From NCBI RefSeq assembly GCF_024125425.1, contig NZ_JAMXWN010000002.1, positions 62,001-126,000 on the forward strand: a stretch of DNA of 64,000 nucleotides, given 5' to 3'. How positions within the stretch are numbered: the first letter of the stretch is position 1; the number at the start of each line of letters is the position of its first letter. This stretch comes from Sporolactobacillus kofuensis (GTDB taxonomy: Bacteria; Bacillota; Bacilli; Bacillales; Sporolactobacillaceae). This document shows, one piece after another, positions 8,235-16,561 of this stretch. Below the pieces are notes generated by a model. The model did no database searches and was not told where the DNA came from. It worked only from the letters and a program-made list of their open reading frames with translations. The position numbers and the translations under genes are program-made.

Positions 8235-9122
8235 TCAAATATATATTTTTTGACCTGGATAGATAAGCGTAGAACTCAAATTATTTTTTTTCATCAATTT
8301 ATTAATACTTGTGCCGTGCAGTGTTGCAATTTCCCAAAGGGATTCGCCGGATTTAACCGTATGCTTCGTACTCGTTTTTGAAACGGACTTCTTAAGGACT
8401 GGTTTAACACTCAACTTTTTTGGCGTTGACGTACTGAAGGATGAAATCGTTAGTTTCTCACCTACACGAATCATATTAGAAGATAACTTATTGAGTGATT
8501 TTAATTTCGTGATTGTTGTATGATAGTTGTTCGCTATTTTAGATAGCGAATCGCCACGCTTAACGGTGTAAGTGATCTTCGTTGTTGATTTTGATGTACT
8601 ACTTTTTGACTTCGTAGGTGGTTGATAAGATAACTCCGAAACCGTTGGTGTTGGGTTGATTCTCCGTGCTTTAATAAAACGGGGTTTCCAATAATGCTCC
8701 GAACCTCCACCTCTGAATACATTTGTGATATGAACCCCAACATATGTCTCTGAACTGATCATTTTTCCATTTCCTATGTAGATTCCGACATGGTCAATGC
8801 TACCATCACCGGAGGTATCGAAAAAGAGTAGATCGCCATTAATTAAATTTGCCTTGTTCACGGCTAATCCCTTTTGAGATTGTAGCGTCGATGTTCGAGG
8901 TAGCGTCATTTTGTACACTTTTTTAAACAGATATTGAGTGAACGATGAACAGTCGAAAGATTGCGTTGAATATGCGGCCGCTCCGTATTTATAAGGAATG
9001 CCGAGGTATTTCATGGAATTTGATACAAGATCTTTTCCGGTAGCTGCATAAGCTTGGTGGGCAGTTGCTGAAAAAACAGCGCTACTAATTAATGCGGGAA
9101 CAATAAATTTTGCCTTCTGCAT
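8235..9122 (-). CDS. NlpC/P60 peptidoglycan endopeptidase with two C-terminal LysM domains
   Basis: This 295-residue secreted hydrolase has a signal peptide with AYA-A cleavage near residue 26. The NlpC/P60 domain is about 30-155, with catalytic Cys58 (FDCSSF) and His111 (IDHVGIYIG). A Thr/Ser/Lys-rich linker and LysM repeats at about 184-227 and 253-295 follow. It should cut the D-Glu-to-diamino-acid stem peptide bond in the wall. In B. subtilis LytE/LytF/CwlS the LysM modules precede the catalytic domain; here the order is reversed. Confidence 0.9.
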   Translation of the reverse strand: MQKAKFIVPALISSAVFSATAHQAYAATGKDLVSNSMKYLGIPYKYGAAAYSTQSFDCSSFTQYLFKKVYKMTLPRTSTLQSQKGLAVNKANLINGDLLFFDTSGDGSIDHVGIYIGNGKMISSETYVGVHITNVFRGGGSEHYWKPRFIKARRINPTPTVSELSYQPPTKSKSSTSKSTTKITYTVKRGDSLSKIANNYHTTITKLKSLNKLSSNMIRVGEKLTISSFSTSTPKKLSVKPVLKKSVSKTSTKHTVKSGESLWEIATLHGTSINKLMKKNNLSSTLIYPGQKIYI

Positions 9123-9384
9123 TGATGATGCCTCCGATGTTTTTATGAAGAATTAAATGTAGTTTTTGGAGTCAGTAAAATAGTTTTGCCCATAATCTCA
9201 TGAACAAGAATGGAAAAGCTATGACTAGATTGCTAATGCCTGATCTTCCTCGTAGATCATCGATTAAATCACAATCTTTTTTGGGAAAACAAATAGCCCA
9301 TTTTTTAATTATAGAAAACGAGTTGTGTTGAAACAAGGGGTGATAAACAAGTTAATACTTTAATTGGATGATGATGATGATAAT

Positions 9385-9698
9385 CAGATTAATTCATCGC
9401 TACTTCATCAAAAAAGCTACTTTTCCCACATTCTGGATAATACGAATCATGATGATTGATGGCCTCAAAAGACCATTCTTTTCTGAAAACTTACAGCAAT
9501 TAGTGAGAGCAGTTTTGTGATCAGCGGTGATTTAATTCATGAAGGGTCTGCTGAAGATTATAGAGCTTTGAAAAAACTGATTAAGGAAAAAAGGAAATGC
9601 TTGGGGTGTTTGGCTTTGCCAATCTTGGCAATCATGATGAGCGTCCGCCCTTCTGGGTAGGATACAAACAACAAATGAATGATGTACACCAACACTAA
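9385..9698 (+). pseudogene. Decayed calcineurin-like metallophosphoesterase
   Basis: Three different frames in succession give pieces of one metallophosphoesterase: ENLQQLVRAV, then FVISGDLIHEGSAEDYRALKK, then LGNHDERPPFWVGY ending at TAA 9696-9698. The GDxx..E and GNHD(E)R boxes are metal-binding motifs of the CpdA/Icc-like class. At least two frameshifts separate the pieces and no intact start exists, so this is a remnant. It occupies most of the 690-bp gap before the dipeptide operon. Confidence 0.72.
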
Positions 9699-9699
9699 T

Positions 9700-9775
9700 A
9701 CTAATCAGAAAATTAACCCAATAAGGAATAAATTCAAAAAAACAAATTGACTAAATACATTAAATGTCGTATATT
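9700..9775 (+). promoter_or_regulatory. Promoter of dipeptide operon 1 with an upstream CodY-like box
   Basis: TTGACT (9747-9752) and TATATT (9770-9775) are 17 bp apart, a strong sigma-A promoter. ACTAATCAGAAAATT at 9700-9714 matches 12 of 15 positions of the CodY consensus AATTTTCWGAAAATT and lies about 33 bp before the -35. CodY control of peptide uptake is common in Bacilli; the match here is suggestive only. Confidence 0.6.
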
Positions 9776-9833
9776 ATTTTTAATTTAATAATGTGAAAGA
9801 AAATTACATATAGTGAAACGGAGTGGGGATTTG

Positions 9834-11399
9834 TTGAAAAAGTTTTTTGCGTTGATTATTGTTGCCTGTCTGTTAGCACTTACCGCCTGTGGTACGAACA
9901 CAACTTCATCAGGCTCTGGCAAAGCGGTCGATGGAGGAACACTGAAAATTGGTTTGTCATCAAATATTGCTTCGCTTGACCCAATTGGCTATACGTCAAC
10001 TTATGAATCAAATGTGATGCGGAGTATCTTTGATACATTGGTGAAATATAACAACGATAATTCAAAGATTGTTCCTTCTCTAGCAAAAAGCTGGACAATC
10101 TCCAAAGATAATAAATCGTATACCTTTAATCTCCGGACCAATGTGTATTTTCAAAAAGGAAAATTTCAAAAGGGCAGAAAGATGACTGCTTCTGATGTTA
10201 AATATTCTTTAGAGCGTTCCTTGAACCAATCGGCAATGCACCGAATCCGTGATATTAAGAAAATTACGGTGATTAACAATCATCAGGTGAAGATTGATCT
10301 TGATACGCCTTATGCAGCATTCTTGCCAATGCTGACAGATATGGGGAATGCGATTGTGCCGAAGGAAGAAGTTAAAGGATGGGGCGACAAATTCGGTATG
10401 CACCCTGTTGGCACAGGTGCCTTCACATTTAAGAAATGGGTAGCTGATTCCTATGTTCTTGTTGATCGCAACAGCAAGTATTGGGGACCGAAACCTCATC
10501 TTGACGCTGTGAAGTTCGCAATTATCGGTGATCCGAATACAATGTCTAATTCTCTGGCATCTGGTGATATTGATGTTGCGACGAACTTGCAAGGACCAAG
10601 CATCTTAACAATTAAAAAGAATAAAAATCTTAACTTTGTGTCGGATCAAGGTCTTCAAGTTTCCTATTTGTCCTTCAACTTTAAGAGTGGTCCTACGAAG
10701 AAATTAAAAGTACGTCAAGCGATTAAACTGGCAATGGATAAAGAAGACTTGCTCAAGGGCTCATTTAAATACGGTGGCGCAAAAGTAGCAGATCTTCCTC
10801 TTCCACGTGCTTCATGGGGCTATGACCAGAAGTTAGCAGATCAAAATAAAACGACTGTTGACGTGAAAAAGGCAAAGAAGTTACTTAAAGAAGCGGGCTA
10901 TCCAAATGGATTTAATACCAATGTCTATGTTGTGCCAGCACGCGTTCCGATTGCGACTATTTTCCAATCACAAATGAAGAAAATTGGAATTAATGTCTCG
11001 ATTAAAACGGTTGAATGGGGCACATTCAGTGATACTGTATCAAAAGCAAAAGCACCAATGTATATCATGAGCTGGTCTTGGTATCCGGATCCTGACTTCT
11101 TCCTCTACCAGATGTTCGATTCAAAACAAATCGGTTCACTTGGTAACGGTGGTGGTTATCAGAACAAGCAACTCGATCAATTGCTCACGAAGGCCACTGC
11201 AGATACAACAGATCAAGCAAAACGAAAAGCGATCTATGGACAAGCACTTGAAATCATTAATAAAGATATTCCGCATGTGAATCTCTTTGATCAGGATGTT
11301 GTCTATGGCACAAGTAAGAAGGTTCATGGGTTTACGATCAGTCCAGATAGTTCGATAACGATTGCCAGTGATCAGACTAATGCTTGGTTAAGCAAATAA
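9834..11399 (+). CDS. Oligopeptide/dipeptide ABC transporter substrate-binding lipoprotein (SBP family 5), operon 1
   Basis: This ~521-residue binding protein starts at TTG 9834 (an in-frame GTG at 9813 is less likely because GGAGTGGGG sits between them). It has the lipoprotein signal KKFFALIIVACLLALTAC. SBP_bac_5 landmarks follow: GGTLKIGLSSNIASLDP, the signature region HPVGTGAFTFKKW, and KVRQAIKLAMDKE. It would present peptides, or another small solute, to the permeases encoded next. The exact ligand is not readable. Confidence 0.9.
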   Translation: MKKFFALIIVACLLALTACGTNTTSSGSGKAVDGGTLKIGLSSNIASLDPIGYTSTYESNVMRSIFDTLVKYNNDNSKIVPSLAKSWTISKDNKSYTFNLRTNVYFQKGKFQKGRKMTASDVKYSLERSLNQSAMHRIRDIKKITVINNHQVKIDLDTPYAAFLPMLTDMGNAIVPKEEVKGWGDKFGMHPVGTGAFTFKKWVADSYVLVDRNSKYWGPKPHLDAVKFAIIGDPNTMSNSLASGDIDVATNLQGPSILTIKKNKNLNFVSDQGLQVSYLSFNFKSGPTKKLKVRQAIKLAMDKEDLLKGSFKYGGAKVADLPLPRASWGYDQKLADQNKTTVDVKKAKKLLKEAGYPNGFNTNVYVVPARVPIATIFQSQMKKIGINVSIKTVEWGTFSDTVSKAKAPMYIMSWSWYPDPDFFLYQMFDSKQIGSLGNGGGYQNKQLDQLLTKATADTTDQAKRKAIYGQALEIINKDIPHVNLFDQDVVYGTSKKVHGFTISPDSSITIASDQTNAWLSK

Positions 11400-11420
11400 T
11401 AACGGCAGTTAGTGTTTACT

Positions 11421-11455
11421 CTTGTGCTGATACAGATTGTATCGGCACAATTTTA
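11421..11455 (+). terminator. Intercistronic hairpin between binding protein and permease genes
   Basis: TTGTGCTGATAC (11422-11433) pairs with GTATCGGCACAA (11439-11450, one G-U), followed by TTTTATAATT. It could be a leaky terminator or an mRNA-stabilising stem that lets the binding protein be made in excess over the permeases. Confidence 0.65.
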
Positions 11456-11526
11456 TAATTTGCTTTAGACGGTGAATGTACAACAACAATCCCATGATCA
11501 GATATCTGGGGGAGGAAATGAGTTCT

Positions 11527-12486
11527 ATGCTTAAATTTATTATTAAACGATTAATTAATTTAATCCCGACACTGTTCATCGTTGCTGCTATTGTCTTTAT
11601 CATTACCCGGATGATCCCCGGTGACCCGGCGAGTGTTCTGCTTGGACCACAGGCGAGCGCTTCGGATGTCCATCGGCTGAGAGAACAGCTCGGATTGAAT
11701 GATTCGGTGTTTGTCCAATTTATCAAGTATTTAAATGATTTGATTCATTTCAATCTCGGCCAATCCTTTGCCTATAAGCAACCCGTTTTGACACTTATTT
11801 TGGAACGTTTTCCAAATACATTAATCCTAACGTTCTGTGCATTTTTCATTGCCTTGCTCGTCAGCATACCTGCGGGCGTGATTGCCGCAACGCGGAAGGG
11901 CTCATGGATGGATTATTTATTTACCGTGACTTCGTTGTTTGGAATCTCCATCCCGGTATTCTGGCTTGGACTGATGCTTGTTCTCTTATTCAGTGTGACG
12001 CTTGGGTGGTTGCCAGCAACAGGAATGGCTTCGTCAGGAGATGGTGCACTTGCGTTCATTACGCATTTAATTTTACCAAGTGTGACACTTTCGACGATTC
12101 CAATGGCGAATTTCTCGCGGATTACACGTGCGAGCATGCTGGAAGTGATGAATCAGGACTATATTACGGCTGCAAAGGCTAAAGGTGTCTCACACTTTTT
12201 TGTTGTAATGAAACATGGATTTAAGAATGCACTCACCCCAATTCTAACGGTGGCCGGTATGGAGGTTTCTTCATTGCTTGGCGGAGCGGTATTAACTGAA
12301 ACAATATTCAGCTGGCCGGGTATGGGTCAACTGATTGTTGAAGCAATTAATAAACGCGATTATATCGTGGTCCAGGGGAGTGTCATCTTCCTAGCAGTTC
12401 TCTATGTTTTGATTAATTTGGCAGTAGATATTCTCTACAAAGTTGTTAATCCAAAGATTAGTTATGACACAAAAGGAGGTAAATGA
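11527..12486 (+). CDS. Peptide ABC transporter permease, DppB/OppB type (operon 1)
   Basis: This ~319-residue BPD-type permease begins MLKFIIKRLINLIPTLF, with the family motif MIPGDPA after TM1. The EAA region is YITAAKAKGVSHFFVVMKHG and the conserved end segment is ETIFSWPGMGQL. The start at 11527 lies 10 nt after GGGGGAGGA; the ATG at 11518 is an alternative. It forms the translocation channel with the next gene. Confidence 0.9.
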   Translation: MLKFIIKRLINLIPTLFIVAAIVFIITRMIPGDPASVLLGPQASASDVHRLREQLGLNDSVFVQFIKYLNDLIHFNLGQSFAYKQPVLTLILERFPNTLILTFCAFFIALLVSIPAGVIAATRKGSWMDYLFTVTSLFGISIPVFWLGLMLVLLFSVTLGWLPATGMASSGDGALAFITHLILPSVTLSTIPMANFSRITRASMLEVMNQDYITAAKAKGVSHFFVVMKHGFKNALTPILTVAGMEVSSLLGGAVLTETIFSWPGMGQLIVEAINKRDYIVVQGSVIFLAVLYVLINLAVDILYKVVNPKISYDTKGGK

Positions 12487-12487
12487 G

Positions 12488-13375
12488 ATGGTTCCTCCAA
12501 ATGCATTATCCGTAACCAAAGGTAAGCGAAAGAAGAGAAGAGAAAATTTATTCCTGAGACGGCTTTTTACGAATAAGTTAGCCGTTGTCGGTTTGATCAT
12601 TGTCGTTCTCTTTACATTGGTTGCAATCTTTGCGCCATTCATCGCTCATTTTGACCCAACGAAAATGGATGTTAATGATGCGCTCCAAAGTCCAGGTCAA
12701 GATGGGCACCTACTAGGAACGGATAGTTACGGGCGAGATGTCTTTAGCAGAATCGTATTTGGCGCTCGAGTTTCTCTATTTGTTGGTGTCGGCGCTGTTG
12801 TTGTCGGTGGAGCAATCGGTATCATCCTCGGACTTATCTCCGGATTCTATGGAGGATGGGTGGATTCAGTGATTATGAGAATCATGGATGGCATGTATGC
12901 ATTTCCGTTCATTCTTCTTGCCATTGTCTTGATGACTGTACTTGGCAGCGGGCTTGGAAATGTTATTCTGGCGATCGGGATTGCCAATGTGCCGACGTTC
13001 TCACGTATTGTTCGTGGACAGGTGCTTGCGGTCAAGCAAGAAGAGTTTATTGAAGTGACCCGCTCTTTAGGCGCAGGGGATTTCAATCTGTTATTTAAGC
13101 ATATTCTGCCGAACTGCTCTGGTCCAATCATCGTCTATGGGACGATGGGAATTGCGGGCGCAATCATTTCTGAAGCTGCGCTCAGTTTTCTTGGACTGGG
13201 CATTCAGCCGCCAAATCCGTCATGGGGCAATATTCTTCAAGAGGGTAGAGATTATCTTCAGGTTTCACCACATATTTGTTTGTTTTCAGGGATGGCTATT
13301 TTTCTTTCCGTACTCGGTTTTAATTTATTTGGCGACGGGTTGCGTGATGCGCTTGATCCGAAAACAAGAGTCTGA
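12488..13375 (+). CDS. Peptide ABC transporter permease, DppC/OppC type (operon 1)
   Basis: This ~295-residue protein begins MVPPNALSVTKGKRKKR behind AAAGGAGGT. It has the OppC N-terminal domain with TM1 (LAVVGLIIVVLFTLVAIFAPF), GTDSYGRDVFSRI, the EAA loop FIEVTRSLGAGDFNLLFKHILP, and LSFLGLGIQPPNPSWGNIL. The start codon is one base after the dppB-type stop. Confidence 0.9.
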   Translation: MVPPNALSVTKGKRKKRRENLFLRRLFTNKLAVVGLIIVVLFTLVAIFAPFIAHFDPTKMDVNDALQSPGQDGHLLGTDSYGRDVFSRIVFGARVSLFVGVGAVVVGGAIGIILGLISGFYGGWVDSVIMRIMDGMYAFPFILLAIVLMTVLGSGLGNVILAIGIANVPTFSRIVRGQVLAVKQEEFIEVTRSLGAGDFNLLFKHILPNCSGPIIVYGTMGIAGAIISEAALSFLGLGIQPPNPSWGNILQEGRDYLQVSPHICLFSGMAIFLSVLGFNLFGDGLRDALDPKTRV

Positions 13376-13395
13376 GCGGAGAGGAGATGATTGGA

Positions 13396-14415
13396 ATGAG
13401 CGAGTCACAGCCGCTGCTTAAAGTAATGAACCTTAATGTTCAATTTCATACAAATAAGAAAACCATTCGTGCAGTCAATGGGCTTTCCTTTCAATTAAAT
13501 AAGGGAGAGGTTATCGGCATTGTCGGTGAATCCGGTTCAGGGAAAAGTGTGACGGCTGCATCAATTCTGAAGCTGATTCCTACTCCGCCTGGAGAAATTG
13601 CTTCAGGAGAAATTCTTTATAAGGGTCAGGACTTGGTTCAGTACAAAGAGAAGGACATGCGAAAAATTCGCGGAAACGAAATTTCCATGATCTTTCAGGA
13701 TCCAATGACGAGTTTGAATCCTACCTATACGATTGGCAATCAGCTGATCGAAGCGATTCGCCTTCACAAGAAAGTCAGCAAGAAGGAAGCGATAAAGCAG
13801 GCTATCGCTTTGCTTGAGATGGTCGGGATCCATGAAGCAGAGAAACGGTTAAAGATGTATCCGCATGAATTCTCAGGTGGAATGAGGCAGCGTGTCATGA
13901 TTGCCATTGCGCTTGCCTGTGATCCATCGCTATTAATTGCAGATGAGCCAACGACAGCGCTGGATGTTACCGTTCAATCACAAATCATGAAGCTGATGAA
14001 GCAGTTACAGATCAAATTTAATGCTTCTATTATATTAATCACTCATGATCTGGGCGTTGTCTGGGAAATGTGTGATCGAGTGATTGTCATGTATGCAGGC
14101 CAGGCCATGGAAGAAGCGACGGTACAAGAACTCTATGAAAATCCGTATCATCCGTATACATGGGGATTGTATGATTCACAAATCAGCAAGAGAACGGATC
14201 CTAATGAAGCTCTTCACGTCATTCCAGGAAGTCCTCCTGATTTGAGCCAACCACTTCAGGGCTGTCCCTTCGCTCAAAGATGTCCGTACGCCGAGGAAGT
14301 CTGCTTCAAAGAGAAGCCGGCATATGTTGAGAAGAATAAAGGACATAAAGTCGCTTGTCATTTTCAAACAAAGACGAGAAACTTGAGCAGAAAAGAGCGT
14401 GATCAGAATGGCTGA
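13396..14415 (+). CDS. Peptide ABC transporter ATPase, DppD/OppD type (operon 1)
   Basis: This ~339-residue ATPase has Walker A GESGSGKS, signature FSGGMRQR, Walker B LLIADEPTTALD, and the C-terminal oligopeptide-transporter domain with its Cys-rich segment GCPFAQRCPYAEEVC. Start 13396 is preferred over 13387 because GAGAGGAG is correctly spaced to it. Its 3' end overlaps the next ATPase gene. Confidence 0.9.
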   Translation: MSESQPLLKVMNLNVQFHTNKKTIRAVNGLSFQLNKGEVIGIVGESGSGKSVTAASILKLIPTPPGEIASGEILYKGQDLVQYKEKDMRKIRGNEISMIFQDPMTSLNPTYTIGNQLIEAIRLHKKVSKKEAIKQAIALLEMVGIHEAEKRLKMYPHEFSGGMRQRVMIAIALACDPSLLIADEPTTALDVTVQSQIMKLMKQLQIKFNASIILITHDLGVVWEMCDRVIVMYAGQAMEEATVQELYENPYHPYTWGLYDSQISKRTDPNEALHVIPGSPPDLSQPLQGCPFAQRCPYAEEVCFKEKPAYVEKNKGHKVACHFQTKTRNLSRKERDQNG

Positions 14416-15271
14416 AACACTCTTGAAGGTGCGCGATCTAAGCAAGGCTTTTAAATTACCGTCAAACAGTCTTTTTATGAGAAAAGCGAGCTACAACCAA
14501 GCGGTGAACCATGTGAGTTTTGACGTTCTGAAAGGAGAATCCTTGGGAATCGTCGGGGAATCCGGCTGCGGCAAATCGACAATGGCGCGTTTAATTACTC
14601 AATTAATCAAGCCTACTTCCGGTGAGATTATTTATGAAGGACAGAATCTTGCACAGCTCAATAAAAATCAGTTACACCATTTCAGACGTGACATTCAAAT
14701 GGTATTTCAGAATCCATATGCGACGCTTGATCCGAGAAAACGAATTATCAGTTTGTTAACTGAACCACTTGTGATTCATGGGATTGGCACGAAGAAAGAA
14801 CGTGAGAAGCAAGCACTCGATATGCTCGTTAAGGTTGGTTTGAAGCCTGAGCATGCAGAACGCTATCCTCATGAATTTTCAGGAGGACAACGGCAGCGTA
14901 TTAATATTGCACGAGCGCTGATGCTTAAACCGAAGATCATCATCTGCGACGAGGCAGTTTCGGCACTGGATGTTTCCGTTCAATCACAAGTACTCAACCT
15001 TCTCAATCAATTGCAAGATGAATTCAAACTTACCTACATTTTCATTTCACATGACTTGAATGTGGTTCGGTATTTCTGCGATCGCATTGCCGTGATGTAC
15101 TATGGAAATCTGGTTGAGATGGGAAGCGCGGATGAGATCTACTCACATCCAAAAGAAGACTATACGAAAAAATTGCTTAGTGCGATTCCAAGTGACTCTC
15201 CCTTTGAACGAAAATTAGGGACACTAGATGAACAGATCAATAATGGAGATGGAGAAACACATGAAAAGTGA
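14408..15271 (+). CDS. Peptide ABC transporter ATPase, DppF/OppF type (operon 1)
   Basis: This ~287-residue second ATPase has Walker A GESGCGKS, signature FSGGQRQR and IIICDEAVSALDVS. The ATG at 14408 lies inside the end of the upstream ATPase gene and its own 3' end overlaps the M20 peptidase start, so the genes are translationally coupled. OppF-type proteins pair with OppD as a heterodimer. Confidence 0.9.
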   Translation: MAETLLKVRDLSKAFKLPSNSLFMRKASYNQAVNHVSFDVLKGESLGIVGESGCGKSTMARLITQLIKPTSGEIIYEGQNLAQLNKNQLHHFRRDIQMVFQNPYATLDPRKRIISLLTEPLVIHGIGTKKEREKQALDMLVKVGLKPEHAERYPHEFSGGQRQRINIARALMLKPKIIICDEAVSALDVSVQSQVLNLLNQLQDEFKLTYIFISHDLNVVRYFCDRIAVMYYGNLVEMGSADEIYSHPKEDYTKKLLSAIPSDSPFERKLGTLDEQINNGDGETHEK

Positions 15272-16514
15272 AGCGAAAGACCAACTGATTCAAAAATTAC
15301 TCAGTCGAAAAGAAGAACTGATTGAATTGTGTTCCAATCTATTAAAAATAAATAGTGAAAACCCTGAGGGCGACTCAACCGAAATCACACAGTTTATTGA
15401 TGAATATCTGAAAGAAGCAGGGTTGGAAACAAAGATCTATGAGGCTGCTCCAAAACGCTTTAATCTCATTAGTGAGATTAAAGGTGAGGGCAATAAACGT
15501 ATGATCCTCTGCGGACATACGGATACAGTACCTGCAGGTGATCGATCAAAATGGTCCTTTGATCCTTTCTCCGGTGAAGTGAAGGATGGGTACTTATTAG
15601 GACGCGGTGCAAGTGACATGAAGGGCGGAGTTGCAGGCATTGTCTTCGCGATGGCCTTTTTAAAAAAAGAAGGCATTTCGTTGCCTGGGAATCTTACACT
15701 TGCGCTTGTTCCTGATGAAGAATGCGGCGATATCTATGGGGTTCCGTGGTTATTGAAGAATAATCACCTTTCTGCAGACGGAGCTTTGATTGCAGAGCCG
15801 GCATCTCCACTTAACCCAACCATTGGTCAAAAGGGTTCCTGTTGCTTCAAAGTAACGGTTTACGGCAAGCCGGGACACGGAAGCCTTGCACCATTTGCTG
15901 GACGCAGTGCAATTGTTGACTGTATGCGTGCAATTAAAGAAGTACAAACCGTAACGGATTTGGAAATCAAAATTCCGGAAGACGTGTTACCCCTCATCGA
16001 TCTTTCCAATGAGTACATTCGAGGGTCAGGAATGAAGGGCTACGATAAAGTATTAAAGAAAATCACGTGCAACGTAGGTACGATTAAAGGCGGAACAAGC
16101 TCTAACGTAGTTGCGGATAAGTGTGAAGTTCAATTCGACTGCCGCCTGCCATTCGGTACGACTCAGGAAGAAGTATACGACTATGTGAAAACAAAATTGA
16201 ATCAACTTGGCATTGACTATTCTATTGAACGTTTCGGTTTCCGTAGTAATGCGAACTACACTCCAGCAGAAGACCCAATTTGCAAATCAGTGGTTGATAA
16301 TATCAGCTACGTAAAGAACGATCATGGCTATGGTGTGTTGCAATGGGCATGCAGTGATGCGCGTCACTTCCGAGAATATAACATTCCGGTGCTTCAATAT
16401 GGGCCAGCTGAAACCGAAACGATTCATGGCTTCGATGAACGTGTGAAAGTTCAGGATGTTGTGGATTGTGCGCTTGTATACGTCCTTGCTGCACTTGATT
16501 TTCTACAAGCATAA
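15261..16514 (+). CDS. M20-family metallopeptidase (ArgE/DapE/CPG2-like)
   Basis: This ~417-residue M20 protein has the metal ligand GHTDTVPAGD, bridging Asp in GRGASDMKGG, catalytic Glu in VPDEECGD, and a dimerisation domain beginning near GQKGSCCFKVTV. It likely hydrolyses a di/tripeptide or N-acylated amino acid imported by the transporter. Start ATG 15261 follows GGAGATGGAGA and overlaps the upstream ATPase gene by 11 nt. Confidence 0.87.
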   Translation: MKSEAKDQLIQKLLSRKEELIELCSNLLKINSENPEGDSTEITQFIDEYLKEAGLETKIYEAAPKRFNLISEIKGEGNKRMILCGHTDTVPAGDRSKWSFDPFSGEVKDGYLLGRGASDMKGGVAGIVFAMAFLKKEGISLPGNLTLALVPDEECGDIYGVPWLLKNNHLSADGALIAEPASPLNPTIGQKGSCCFKVTVYGKPGHGSLAPFAGRSAIVDCMRAIKEVQTVTDLEIKIPEDVLPLIDLSNEYIRGSGMKGYDKVLKKITCNVGTIKGGTSSNVVADKCEVQFDCRLPFGTTQEEVYDYVKTKLNQLGIDYSIERFGFRSNANYTPAEDPICKSVVDNISYVKNDHGYGVLQWACSDARHFREYNIPVLQYGPAETETIHGFDERVKVQDVVDCALVYVLAALDFLQA

Positions 16515-16561
16515 GGTCATCCATTTACTGGAACTTTCTCTCAGAGGAGGAATCTTATTCA

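Noticed and set aside
9123-9330. ydaO-type c-di-AMP riboswitch upstream of the NlpC/P60 gene
   Set aside because: Such riboswitches often precede cell-wall hydrolase genes, but the conserved core was not found on the minus strand.
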